64,000 nt of DNA. Source: an uncultured Collinsella sp. GTDB taxonomy: Bacteria; Actinomycetota; Coriobacteriia; Coriobacteriales; Coriobacteriaceae. Positions 24,239 through 32,527 of the stretch are shown one piece after another. The translations under genes and the position numbers were made by a program. The DNA is taken from positions 31,077 to 95,076 of the forward strand of contig CAAGCF010000004.1 in assembly GCA_900768265.1 (NCBI GenBank), in the 5' to 3' direction. The notes below the pieces were generated by a model. That model was not told the DNA's origin. It did no database searches and saw nothing but the letters and a program-made list of their open reading frames with translations. Every line of letters begins with the position of its first letter. Within the stretch, counting starts at the first letter, position 1.

Positions 24239-26182
24239 TTAGTTGCTAGACTCGGAGTCGTCGCCGGAGCCGGAACCGGAGACGGAAACCGTCAGCGTGA
24301 TCGTGGTGTCGGTGGACTGCTTACCGGTGGGAGAGACGCCCGTAACGGTGGCATTCTCGTTGCCGCTCACAGGGTTGCCGTTCTGGTCACAGAAGCCGAT
24401 GTTGTAGAAACCGGCGTTGTTGAGCGCGGTGACGGCGGCGGAGATGCTCTTGCCGTACAGGTTGCCCGGGACGCTGGCCTTGCCGGACTTCTTGGCGATG
24501 ACGACGGTGATCGTGGCGCCGGGCTTCTGCTTGCCGCTGGGGTTCCAGCTAATTACGGTGCCCTCGGTAACCGAGTCGTTTTCCTGGTAGCTCACATCGA
24601 CGCCAAAGCCAGCCATGTCGAGAGCGTTGCGCGCCTGGGCCTCGGTCATGTCGGTCAGATCGGGCACCGAGGTGGTGTCCGGGCCGCTGGAGACTTTGTA
24701 CGAGATGGTCGTGCCCTTCTCGACCTCCTTGCCGGCAGCAGTGCCCTGTTCAAAGACCTGGCCCTCTTCGGCCTCATTGGCTTCCTCCGAAGCGCTGCCC
24801 TTCAGGCCCACGCTTGCCAGTGCGGCCTCGGCCTGGTCCTTGGTCAGGCCGAGGAGCTGCGGAACCTCAACCTTTTCGGAGGGCTTAGGGCCCTTGGAGA
24901 TTACCAGGTTCACCCTCGTGCCCTTGGCCTTCTTGGTGTTGCCGTTGGGGGTCTGTTCGGCGACCTTTCCCTCGTCGACATCGTCGTTGTAGCTCTGGTC
25001 GACGGTGCCAACCTCAAGGCCGGCTTCCTTGATCAGCTCAATAGCGGTTTCCTGGTCCTTGCCCAGCACGTCGGGCACCGTGACCTGTTCGCCACTGAAC
25101 ATGCCCGTGGCAAAGGCCACTACAACGCCAATCACGGCGACGGCGGCAATCACGGCGGCAATAATCTTGTTCTTGTTGGACTTGGGCTTCTCGACCTCGT
25201 AGGAGCCCGTGGAGCCCGAGACAGCGCTGCGGGCGGTGTTCTGACCGCTCACGCCCGAGACGGGACGAACCATAGCGCGCGTTGAGTCGGAAAGCTCGCG
25301 TGTCTTGGTGGCACCCAGGTCGCCGGCGGCACCGATGATGCGCGTGGGCTCCGACACGTTGACGGCACGGCCGGACAGGTAGCTGTTGAGCACCTGGCGC
25401 AGCTCGTCGGCCGTCTGGAAGCGGTTTGCCGGGTCCTTCTCCATGCACTTGAGGATGATGCGCTCCAGGTCGGCATCGACGCCGGAGTTGATCTGGCTCG
25501 GCGGGATGGGGAGCTCGTTGACCTGCTTGAGCGCGACCGAGATGGCGTCGTCGCCGTCAAAGGGCACGCGGCCGGTGGCGCACTCGTACATGACGACACC
25601 CAGCGAGTAGATATCCGAGGTGGGGCCGAGGTCCTGGCCGCGGGTCTGCTCGGGGCTTACATAGTGGGCGGTGCCCAGAACGTTGTTATCCTGCGTGAGG
25701 TGGCTGTTCTTGGCGCGTGCGATGCCAAAATCCATGACCTTGATGTTGCCGTCGGGCAGCACCATGATGTTTTGCGGCTTGATGTCGCGGTGGATGATCT
25801 CGTGCTTGTGTGCGACCGAAAGCGCGGAGCTGATCTGCGAGCCGATCTGCGCGACCTTCTTGGGATCGAGGGCACCGTGGCTCTTGATGCCGCTCTTAAG
25901 GTCGGTACCGCGCAGGTACTCCATGACGATGTAATAGGTGTCGCCGTCCTTGCCCCAGTCGTAGACGCCCACGATATAGGGGGAGGACAGGCCGGCAGCT
26001 GCCTGGGCCTCCTGCTTAAAGCGGGCGGCGAAGGTGGCGTCGCCGGCATACTGCGGCAGCATGATCTTGACGGCAACCGTGCGGTCGAGGACCTGATCCT
26101 GTGCACGGAAGACGGTCGCCATACCGCCCGTCCCCACCTTATCCTTGAGGAGGTATCTTCCCCCGAGGACCCTCTGTTCCAT
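24239..26182 (-). CDS. pknB: Ser/Thr protein kinase with four PASTA domains (PknB)
   Basis: This 647-residue transmembrane kinase has an N-terminal catalytic domain (residues 8-270) with the G loop VGTGGMATV, lysine in VAVKIM, HRDIKPQN and MDFGIAR. A juxtamembrane region leads to one helix near 340-362, then four PASTA repeats starting at VPDVLG, VPQLLG, VPDLTD and VPGNLYG, and a Ser/Gly-rich end. PASTA kinases sense muropeptides or lipid II and phosphorylate cell-wall and division proteins. ATG 26182 is preceded by AGGAGCAGG; ATG 26197 is an alternative. It is last in the minus-strand cluster, 132 bp after the SEDS-PBP fusion. Confidence 0.96.
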   Translation of the reverse strand: MEQRVLGGRYLLKDKVGTGGMATVFRAQDQVLDRTVAVKIMLPQYAGDATFAARFKQEAQAAAGLSSPYIVGVYDWGKDGDTYYIVMEYLRGTDLKSGIKSHGALDPKKVAQIGSQISSALSVAHKHEIIHRDIKPQNIMVLPDGNIKVMDFGIARAKNSHLTQDNNVLGTAHYVSPEQTRGQDLGPTSDIYSLGVVMYECATGRVPFDGDDAISVALKQVNELPIPPSQINSGVDADLERIILKCMEKDPANRFQTADELRQVLNSYLSGRAVNVSEPTRIIGAAGDLGATKTRELSDSTRAMVRPVSGVSGQNTARSAVSGSTGSYEVEKPKSNKNKIIAAVIAAVAVIGVVVAFATGMFSGEQVTVPDVLGKDQETAIELIKEAGLEVGTVDQSYNDDVDEGKVAEQTPNGNTKKAKGTRVNLVISKGPKPSEKVEVPQLLGLTKDQAEAALASVGLKGSASEEANEAEEGQVFEQGTAAGKEVEKGTTISYKVSSGPDTTSVPDLTDMTEAQARNALDMAGFGVDVSYQENDSVTEGTVISWNPSGKQKPGATITVVIAKKSGKASVPGNLYGKSISAAVTALNNAGFYNIGFCDQNGNPVSGNENATVTGVSPTGKQSTDTTITLTVSVSGSGSGDDSESSN

Positions 26183-26314
26183 TCCTGCTCCTAACATAAC
26201 TATTCGCTCAACGATATGTGTAGTACCAAATGTGTGGCCGCTGGGGCCGTGTGGCGCGTTGCCGCTAGCTCATCGGCCGCGGCGCGCCCCAAGTATCCGC
26301 TTTGATCACGGGCA

Positions 26315-29182
26315 TCACGCTCCCTGTGCGGCGAGCGCCGCGGTCAGGACGATGCCGGCAATCTTGGCCGCCTTGACGTCGTGTTTGTCGAAATCCTCCA
26401 GGGCCACCGAGATGGCAACCGTGGGTGAATCGTAAGGTGCAAAGCCAACAAACATAGAGTTGACGTTAGTGCCGCCGGTCTCGGCCGAACCGGTCTTGCC
26501 GGCAACCTTGACGCCCGGAATCTGGGCATCGGTGCCGGTACCGGACTGGACGACGGCGAGCATGGCCTGCTTGACCTGGTCGGCCGTGGCAGAACTGACA
26601 GCCTGGCCCAGCGAGCGGGACTGCGTGGTCTTGACCACGGTTCCGTCCGGGGCGAGTATCTGGGACACAAAGAACGGGTCCATGACTACGCCGCTGTTGG
26701 CGATAGCGGCAGCGATTACGCAATTCTGCATAACGGTGGTCTGCGGGCCAGGCGTGTGGTCCATTCCGACGGGCTGGCCGGCGCCTGCCCAAGCAGTCTC
26801 CCACTCGGTCATAAGCGACGGGTCGGCCATGATGGAAGCCGCGGTGGTCAGATCCTGGCCGAGCTTTTGGCCGTAGCCAAAGGCGTTGGCAAACTGGACG
26901 AGCGAGCTGGCGCCGATCTCGTTGGCCACCTGGCCAAAGACGACGTTGGACGACACGGCGAAGGCCTGCTGCAGGCTGATGGTGCCGTAGCTCTCGTTGG
27001 CATAGTTGGTGACCGGCGCGTTGCCAATATCCATGGAGCCGGGCGCCTGGTACGTGCTGGTAAGGCTGGCGGTGCCGGTTTCGAGCGCCGCGGAGAGTGT
27101 GACGACCTTAAAGGTCGAGCCCGGGGTGTACAGCGCGTCCATGGCGCGGTCGTACATGGAGCCGTCCTCGCCGCCGCCCGACTGGAGCAGCGCATCGATG
27201 TTGGTGTTGTCGTAAGTGGGCGAGCTCGCGCACGCAAGGACCGCACCGGTGCGCGGATCCATGACCACCACAGCGCCCTTAAAGCCCTTGAGCGCCTGCT
27301 CGGCAGCCGTCTGGATGCGCGAGTCGATGGTGAGCTTGGCGGTATTGCCCGGCTGGGTCTGCCCCGCGAGCGACGCGATGGCGTTGTTCCAGCTGGAGTA
27401 ATCCTTGGAGCCGGTAAGCGTATCGTTCATGACGCTCTCGATGCCGGCGGTGCCGTATTGCTGGCTCACGTAGCCCACCACGTGCGCGGCCATGTTGCCG
27501 TTGGGGTAGGAACGGGCGTAGGTGCCGTCCTCCTGCTGCAGCGACTCGGCTAGCGTCACGCCGTCGGACGTGATGATAGAGCCACGCTGGATGTACTTGG
27601 AGCGGGCGATGGTGTGGTTGTTGGTCGGCATGTCCTGGTAGTCCTTCGCCTTGATGACCTGGACATAGGTAAGGTTGCCGATAAGGATGGCGAACAGCGC
27701 CGTAAAGGCAAACACGGCACGAGTCAGACGGTTGGCAAGTGCCACGCGGCCGAGCACGCCGGACTCGGGCGTGTCGAGCAGGCGACGACGCATGCGAGAA
27801 CCCGCGGAGTGGCTGCCGTTGCCGTAGGAAGGTGCGTTGGCAAAACGCGTACCGGTCAGGGCAGCGGATGCGACCTGGTCATCGGTGATGGCGGCCATGG
27901 TGCCGGTGCCGGTGAGCTCGGCTTCGCGTCCGGTTGCCTCGTCGCCGGCGCGCAGCAGCAGCGCGACGATGATAAAGCTTGCCAGCAGCGAGGAGCCGCC
28001 CTGGCTCATAAAGGGCAGGGTGACGCCGGTCAGCGGGATCAGGCGGGTTACGCCGCCAACGATTAAGAATGCCTGGAAGCTGATGGCCGCCGTAAGGCCG
28101 GTCGCGCTAAAGGCGGCAAGGTCGGACTTGGCGCGGGCTGCCGTGGTGAGGCCACGCACGGCAAATAGCATAAACAGGATGAGCACGGCGCCGCCGCCCA
28201 AAAGGCCCATTTCCTCGCCGATGGCCGAGAAGATAAAGTCGGACTCGACGACGGGGATGTTGTTTGCCATGCCGTTGCCAATGCCGACGCCAACCAGGCC
28301 GCCGTCAGCCAGCGAGTAAAGTGACTGTACGATCTGGTAGCCCTGGCCCTGAGCGTCCTTAAACGGATCGGCCCAGATCTGGAAACGCACCTGCACGTGC
28401 GACAGAAACTTGTAGGCGCCCACGGCCCCAACGGCCAGCAGCGCAAGGCCGATGATGACGTACGAAAAGCGTCCCGTGGCAACATAGAGCATCAGCAAAA
28501 AGATGGTGTAGAACAGGACGGCCGAGCCCAGGTCGCGTTCGAAGACGACGATGAGCAAGCACACGCCCCACACGGCAAACAGCGGCAGCAGCAGGCGAAA
28601 GCGCGGAATCTTGAGGCCCAGGATCTTGCGGTTGGAGATGGAGAGCAGCTCGCGGTTCTCGGCAAGATAGCCTGCCAGGAACAGGACGATGAAGACCTTG
28701 GCGAACTCGCCGGGCTGGATGGTGAATCCCGCGATGCGAATCCACAGCTTGGAGCCCGAGATCGTGGTGCCGATAAAGATCGGCAGCATCAGCAAGATGA
28801 TGCCGATAATGCCAAAGGTGTACTTGTAGCGCATGACCACGTCGAGGTTCTTGACCAGTGCGAGCGTTCCCACCATGAGCGCCACCGAGACAAACAAGAT
28901 GATGAGCTGCGAGATGGCGAGGTCGGGGGCCAGGCGCGTCACGAATGTGATGCCGATGCCCGAGAGCACAAAGACGATGGGCAGGATGGCGGGGTCGGCG
29001 CCGGGCGCCAGGATGCGCACGGCGATATGCGCCGCGGCGAAGGCGGCGAACAGGCCGATCGGCACGGCGAGCGTCTCAAAGGAAATCGTGGCGCCCGCGG
29101 TGAGCACGTACATCGCATAGAGCAGGATGACGGGGAACGCCGAGGCGATGAGCAAGAGCAGTTCGGTGTTGCGGCGACTCAT
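26315..29182 (-). CDS. Fused SEDS glycosyltransferase and class B penicillin-binding protein (RodA/FtsW-PBP2)
   Basis: This single 955-residue frame contains two normally separate proteins. Residues 1-430 are a polytopic SEDS polymerase with GITFVTRLAPDLA, FERDLGSAVLFY and TGVTLPFMSQGGSSLL. A linker of about 90 residues leads to a membrane helix near 490-510. A class B PBP follows, with catalytic Ser689 in PGSTFK, SSN at 744-746 and KTG at 896-898. Other actinobacteria encode rodA and pbpA as neighbours at this place in the cluster; here they are continuous. The product would polymerise and cross-link peptidoglycan. ATG 29182 has AAAGGGAG upstream and lies 16 bp after the phosphatase stop. 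Confidence 0.93.
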   Translation of the reverse strand: MSRRNTELLLLIASAFPVILLYAMYVLTAGATISFETLAVPIGLFAAFAAAHIAVRILAPGADPAILPIVFVLSGIGITFVTRLAPDLAISQLIILFVSVALMVGTLALVKNLDVVMRYKYTFGIIGIILLMLPIFIGTTISGSKLWIRIAGFTIQPGEFAKVFIVLFLAGYLAENRELLSISNRKILGLKIPRFRLLLPLFAVWGVCLLIVVFERDLGSAVLFYTIFLLMLYVATGRFSYVIIGLALLAVGAVGAYKFLSHVQVRFQIWADPFKDAQGQGYQIVQSLYSLADGGLVGVGIGNGMANNIPVVESDFIFSAIGEEMGLLGGGAVLILFMLFAVRGLTTAARAKSDLAAFSATGLTAAISFQAFLIVGGVTRLIPLTGVTLPFMSQGGSSLLASFIIVALLLRAGDEATGREAELTGTGTMAAITDDQVASAALTGTRFANAPSYGNGSHSAGSRMRRRLLDTPESGVLGRVALANRLTRAVFAFTALFAILIGNLTYVQVIKAKDYQDMPTNNHTIARSKYIQRGSIITSDGVTLAESLQQEDGTYARSYPNGNMAAHVVGYVSQQYGTAGIESVMNDTLTGSKDYSSWNNAIASLAGQTQPGNTAKLTIDSRIQTAAEQALKGFKGAVVVMDPRTGAVLACASSPTYDNTNIDALLQSGGGEDGSMYDRAMDALYTPGSTFKVVTLSAALETGTASLTSTYQAPGSMDIGNAPVTNYANESYGTISLQQAFAVSSNVVFGQVANEIGASSLVQFANAFGYGQKLGQDLTTAASIMADPSLMTEWETAWAGAGQPVGMDHTPGPQTTVMQNCVIAAAIANSGVVMDPFFVSQILAPDGTVVKTTQSRSLGQAVSSATADQVKQAMLAVVQSGTGTDAQIPGVKVAGKTGSAETGGTNVNSMFVGFAPYDSPTVAISVALEDFDKHDVKAAKIAGIVLTAALAAQGA

Positions 29183-29198
29183 AAGCGGCACTCCCTTT

Positions 29199-31097
29199 CT
29201 AATTCTTATCGGAGGCTTCGGCCTCGGCTGACTGTTCGGCGGTTTTCTCGGAATCTGACTCGGAGGTGGATTTCTGATCGGTGTTGTCGCGAATCGTTTG
29301 CGCGTCAATCACCTGACGGGTCTGTTCCTCGTCAATCTGATGGCGGTACTTGGAAATGGTGTCCTGCGCATCGTCGACATTCGTTTGCGGAATGCCTGCC
29401 TTCAGGCGGTTTTGCGTGTCTTCGGGCAGGTCGGACAGCTTGATGCTGGTTTCGCTCTCGAGCCAGTGGAGTTCGACCCCGAGCGTCTTGCCAGGCAGGC
29501 CGCGCCAGACGGCGACATTGCCGTGGTAGGTTCCCAAGTAATAGGAGCCGGTGACGCCCGTGTATGCCCAGATGCCCGCTACCAGCACAAAGACAAGGGC
29601 CAAGACGGCGGCGATGGTGACATTGCGGCGTCGGACGCGTTTTGCCTCGCGCATGACACCATCGTCGACCAGGTCGACGACCACCACGGTCACATTGTCG
29701 TGGCCGCCGGCGGCGAGCGCCGCGTCCACCAAGTTGTCGACACAGATCTGTGCGGTCGAGGACTGCGTAGCGATGTTCTCGATATCGCTATCGGGAATCA
29801 TGCTCGAAAGACCGTCGGAGCACAGAATCAGGCGGTCGCCTTCCTCGATGTGCAGGGTAAAGTGGTCGGCATACATGGCGGGATCCGAGCCCAGCGCGCG
29901 GGTGATGACCGAGCGGTTGGGGTGGACGCGGGCCTCGTCGGCCGTAATCTCGCCGGCATCCACGAGCTCTTCCACGTAGGAGTGGTCGCGGGTCACACGG
30001 ATGAGCGTGCCCTCGTGGAGCAGGTAGGCGCGCGAGTCGCCCACATGGGCGATGGCGAGCGTGTCGTTTTCGATGTAGGCGCAGGTGGCCGTGCATCCCA
30101 TGCCGGGTTTGCCCAGGCCGTTGAGGGCGGCCTCGATCACGGCGGCGTTGGCGGCCTCGACGGCTGCGGCCAGGCGCGCGGCGTCGGCGGACTGCGGCGC
30201 CGTCTTGGCGATGGTCTCGACGGCGATGGAGGATGCCACCTCGCCGGCCGCGTGTCCTCCCATGCCGTCGCACACGCAAAAGAGCGGCGACTGCACCAGA
30301 TAGGAGTCCTCATTGTGCGGGCGTACGCATCCGACGTCGGAGCGGGCGCCCCACATAAGCTGCGTGGTGGTGCCGGCGTCGTAGGTCGAGTCGGTCTCGA
30401 TGCGCTCGTCGGTCAGCGGCTCAAAGCTCATGGTCGAGCCGGGATCTTTGAGCTTTGCCTCCACGGCGGCGACATCGATCTCGGCGGTGTCGCCGGGGGA
30501 GACAGTGTCGGCGTCGTCTCCCGACTCGGCGTCGGAGATGTCCGGAAGGTTGAGATCTTCGGTTACGCGGTCGGCGGGATCGCCGTCCTGCTGCGGCTCG
30601 ACAGCCGTCGGCTCGGGCGTCGCAAAGTGCGACGGCGCGGGCATGCTCTGGGGTTGAGTGGAGGGCTCGGGAGCTGCGGCGGGCACGGCAACGGGCTGCT
30701 CGACTTCGGCAGGCGTTGCGGATGCGGGTGCCGCCTCGCTCGCCGGGGCGACGGGGAATACCGGTGCGGCAGGCTCGGGGGCTGCAAACACGGCAGCGCT
30801 CTCGTTAATCGCCTCGGCGACGGGCTCGGCAAAGTGAGCCGGTGCGGGCGTTGCCTCCGGTTCCGCGGGCTGCTCGGCAGCGTGCGCGCCGATGGGGGCG
30901 TCGAGCTGCTCGGTGTCGGCGTCCTCGTCATCGGCGAGTGCCGGATATTCTTGAGTTACATGCGAAAGAGGCAGGGAGAACACGGTGTCCTCGGGCTCCA
31001 CGGTCGCAGGGCGCGCCGGAGCGGCATGGGCCGGCGCAGCTGCGGGGGCAGCCGGCGTCTCGGGCATGGTTGCGGACTTGTTCTCCTCGTCGATCAT
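29199..31097 (-). CDS. PP2C-type Ser/Thr phosphatase, membrane-anchored (PstP-like)
   Basis: This is a 632-residue protein. Residues 1-245 are Ala/Pro/Glu-rich and disordered. The PP2C domain (about 248-480) has the metal-binding motifs RPHNEDS, CDGMGGHAAGE, GDSRAYL and CSDGLSSM, plus GGHDNVT. A single membrane helix lies near 490-510, followed by a 120-residue outer domain. It opposes the neighbouring kinases by dephosphorylating their targets and FHA partners. Its ATG overlaps the TGA of the FhaB-like gene by four bases, showing translational coupling. The disordered N-terminus is far longer than in mycobacterial PstP. Confidence 0.95.
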   Translation of the reverse strand: MIDEENKSATMPETPAAPAAAPAHAAPARPATVEPEDTVFSLPLSHVTQEYPALADDEDADTEQLDAPIGAHAAEQPAEPEATPAPAHFAEPVAEAINESAAVFAAPEPAAPVFPVAPASEAAPASATPAEVEQPVAVPAAAPEPSTQPQSMPAPSHFATPEPTAVEPQQDGDPADRVTEDLNLPDISDAESGDDADTVSPGDTAEIDVAAVEAKLKDPGSTMSFEPLTDERIETDSTYDAGTTTQLMWGARSDVGCVRPHNEDSYLVQSPLFCVCDGMGGHAAGEVASSIAVETIAKTAPQSADAARLAAAVEAANAAVIEAALNGLGKPGMGCTATCAYIENDTLAIAHVGDSRAYLLHEGTLIRVTRDHSYVEELVDAGEITADEARVHPNRSVITRALGSDPAMYADHFTLHIEEGDRLILCSDGLSSMIPDSDIENIATQSSTAQICVDNLVDAALAAGGHDNVTVVVVDLVDDGVMREAKRVRRRNVTIAAVLALVFVLVAGIWAYTGVTGSYYLGTYHGNVAVWRGLPGKTLGVELHWLESETSIKLSDLPEDTQNRLKAGIPQTNVDDAQDTISKYRHQIDEEQTRQVIDAQTIRDNTDQKSTSESDSEKTAEQSAEAEASDKN

Positions 31098-31510
31098 CGA
31101 CGGTTCACCTTCATGACCACGTCGCCAATCTGGACCTCGTCACCCTCGCGCAGCGTTGCGGGCTCCACCAGCTGACGGCCGTTAACGAGCGTGCCGTTCA
31201 GCGAGTTGAGGTCTTCGATGATGAGTGCCGGGCCCTGCAGCGAAAAGCGTGCGTGCGAGGCCGAGACAAACGGTTCGTTGATGCAGATGTCCGAGGACGG
31301 CGAGCGGCCCACGATGACGGGGCCGAGCATGTCTACATGGATGCCACGGATGCCGCGCGGACCCTTGTCCACATCGATCGTCCAGATAGCGGAGTCACGG
31401 CGCTGGCCGCGTACGAGTCCCACGCCGGTTTTCATGACGGCGAACAGGAAGATGTAGAGCAGGGCGACCAGGACGATGCGGCCTGCAAAAAGGACGATAT
31501 CGATGTTCAT
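31094..31510 (-). CDS. Membrane-anchored FHA protein (FhaB-like)
   Basis: The 138-residue protein has an N-terminal membrane helix (about 6-28, IVLFAGRIVLVALLYIFLF) and a C-terminal FHA domain (about 60-138) with GRSPSSDICI, VSASHARF and LNSLNGTLVNG. FHA domains bind phosphothreonine. In the actinobacterial cluster this protein links kinase signals to the cell-wall machinery. It begins 6 bp after fhaA and its stop overlaps the phosphatase start. Confidence 0.95.
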   Translation of the reverse strand: MNIDIVLFAGRIVLVALLYIFLFAVMKTGVGLVRGQRRDSAIWTIDVDKGPRGIRGIHVDMLGPVIVGRSPSSDICINEPFVSASHARFSLQGPALIIEDLNSLNGTLVNGRQLVEPATLREGDEVQIGDVVMKVNRR

Positions 31511-31516
31511 AAGCGA

Positions 31517-32527
31517 CTATCCCCTAAATTCAAAGGTGCTCAGGCCAAACGTCAGCAGGTCGCCGTTGCGCAGCGGGCAGCGCGTGATGCGGCGGTTGTT
31601 GACGAGCGTGCCGTTGGTGGAATTGAGGTCCTCGATCGACCAGTCCGAACCGGTAAAGGTGAGCTGGGCGTGACGGCGCGACACGTTGGGGTCGCGCAGG
31701 GCGATGTCCGAAACCGAGCGCTCGCGACCGATGGTCACCTGCGCGGAAGTGATGCTGTGGCTCTCGCCGCTCACGACGTCGACGAGCTGGGCGAGCGGGC
31801 GCTGCGGTGCGCGGGTGCTCGCCATGTTGGAGGCAATACCGGCCGCGGCGCCAAGGCCCACGGCGGCGCCGGTCGCGGCGGCTCCGCCCATACCGGCGAG
31901 GGCGTCACGAGAGACGGTCTGCGGCACGGGGATGGGCGCGGCGGCGGGGTCGGGGACATTGGGCGCAAAGGGATCGGCCACGGCGAGCGGGTCGGGAGCG
32001 GCGGCACGGGGTGCCGGCTGCTGGGGCATGGCGGCGGGGCGCTGTTGCTGCGGAGCGGCGAATTGCTGCTTGCCGGCGCGGGGAGCGCTGGCGGCGCGGC
32101 TTGCGGCCGAGTTGTTCTGGCCCAGGCCATTCTGGTAGGCGCGCTCCTCCTCGTACAGACGACCGAGCGTGGGGGCGTCGACGTTCTCGGCAAAGACCGA
32201 GAACTTACCGGCACGCAGCTGCGGGTCGATCATAAAGCGAACGAGGGGTTCGCCGACAAACACATAGCGGCGCTTTTCGGCCTGTGCCTTCACAAACTCG
32301 CGGACTTCGCGCGAAAGCTCGGGGTAGAACGGGGCGAGCATGGGATCGTCATCGGCGGCGATCAAGATGGTATAGAGTGCCGGCGCGGTGTTGACGCCGT
32401 TGATCACCAGAGTCTGATCCTCCATGTCGCGAGCGGCCTGCTTGGCAAGCTTCTTAAAGGAGAACGGGGCACGGGTGGCACCGAAGATGCCGGCCACGTG
32501 GTCCTCGAAGATGTTCAGGAAGTTCAC
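31517..32527 (-). CDS. FHA protein with N-terminal DUF3662 domain (FhaA-like)
   Basis: This 336-residue protein has an N-terminal DUF3662 domain (residues 1-125, MNFLNIFEDHVAGIFG...) and an Ala/Pro/Gln-rich linker (130-240). The C-terminal FHA domain (about 255-336) has ERSVSDIALRD, NVSRRHAQL and LNSTNGTLVNN. FhaA in other actinobacteria binds phosphorylated partners such as MviN to restrain peptidoglycan synthesis. Its ATG overlaps the stop of the upstream kinase by four bases (32524-32527). The domain order matches the family. Confidence 0.95.
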   Translation of the reverse strand: MNFLNIFEDHVAGIFGATRAPFSFKKLAKQAARDMEDQTLVINGVNTAPALYTILIAADDDPMLAPFYPELSREVREFVKAQAEKRRYVFVGEPLVRFMIDPQLRAGKFSVFAENVDAPTLGRLYEEERAYQNGLGQNNSAASRAASAPRAGKQQFAAPQQQRPAAMPQQPAPRAAAPDPLAVADPFAPNVPDPAAAPIPVPQTVSRDALAGMGGAAATGAAVGLGAAAGIASNMASTRAPQRPLAQLVDVVSGESHSITSAQVTIGRERSVSDIALRDPNVSRRHAQLTFTGSDWSIEDLNSTNGTLVNNRRITRCPLRNGDLLTFGLSTFEFRG

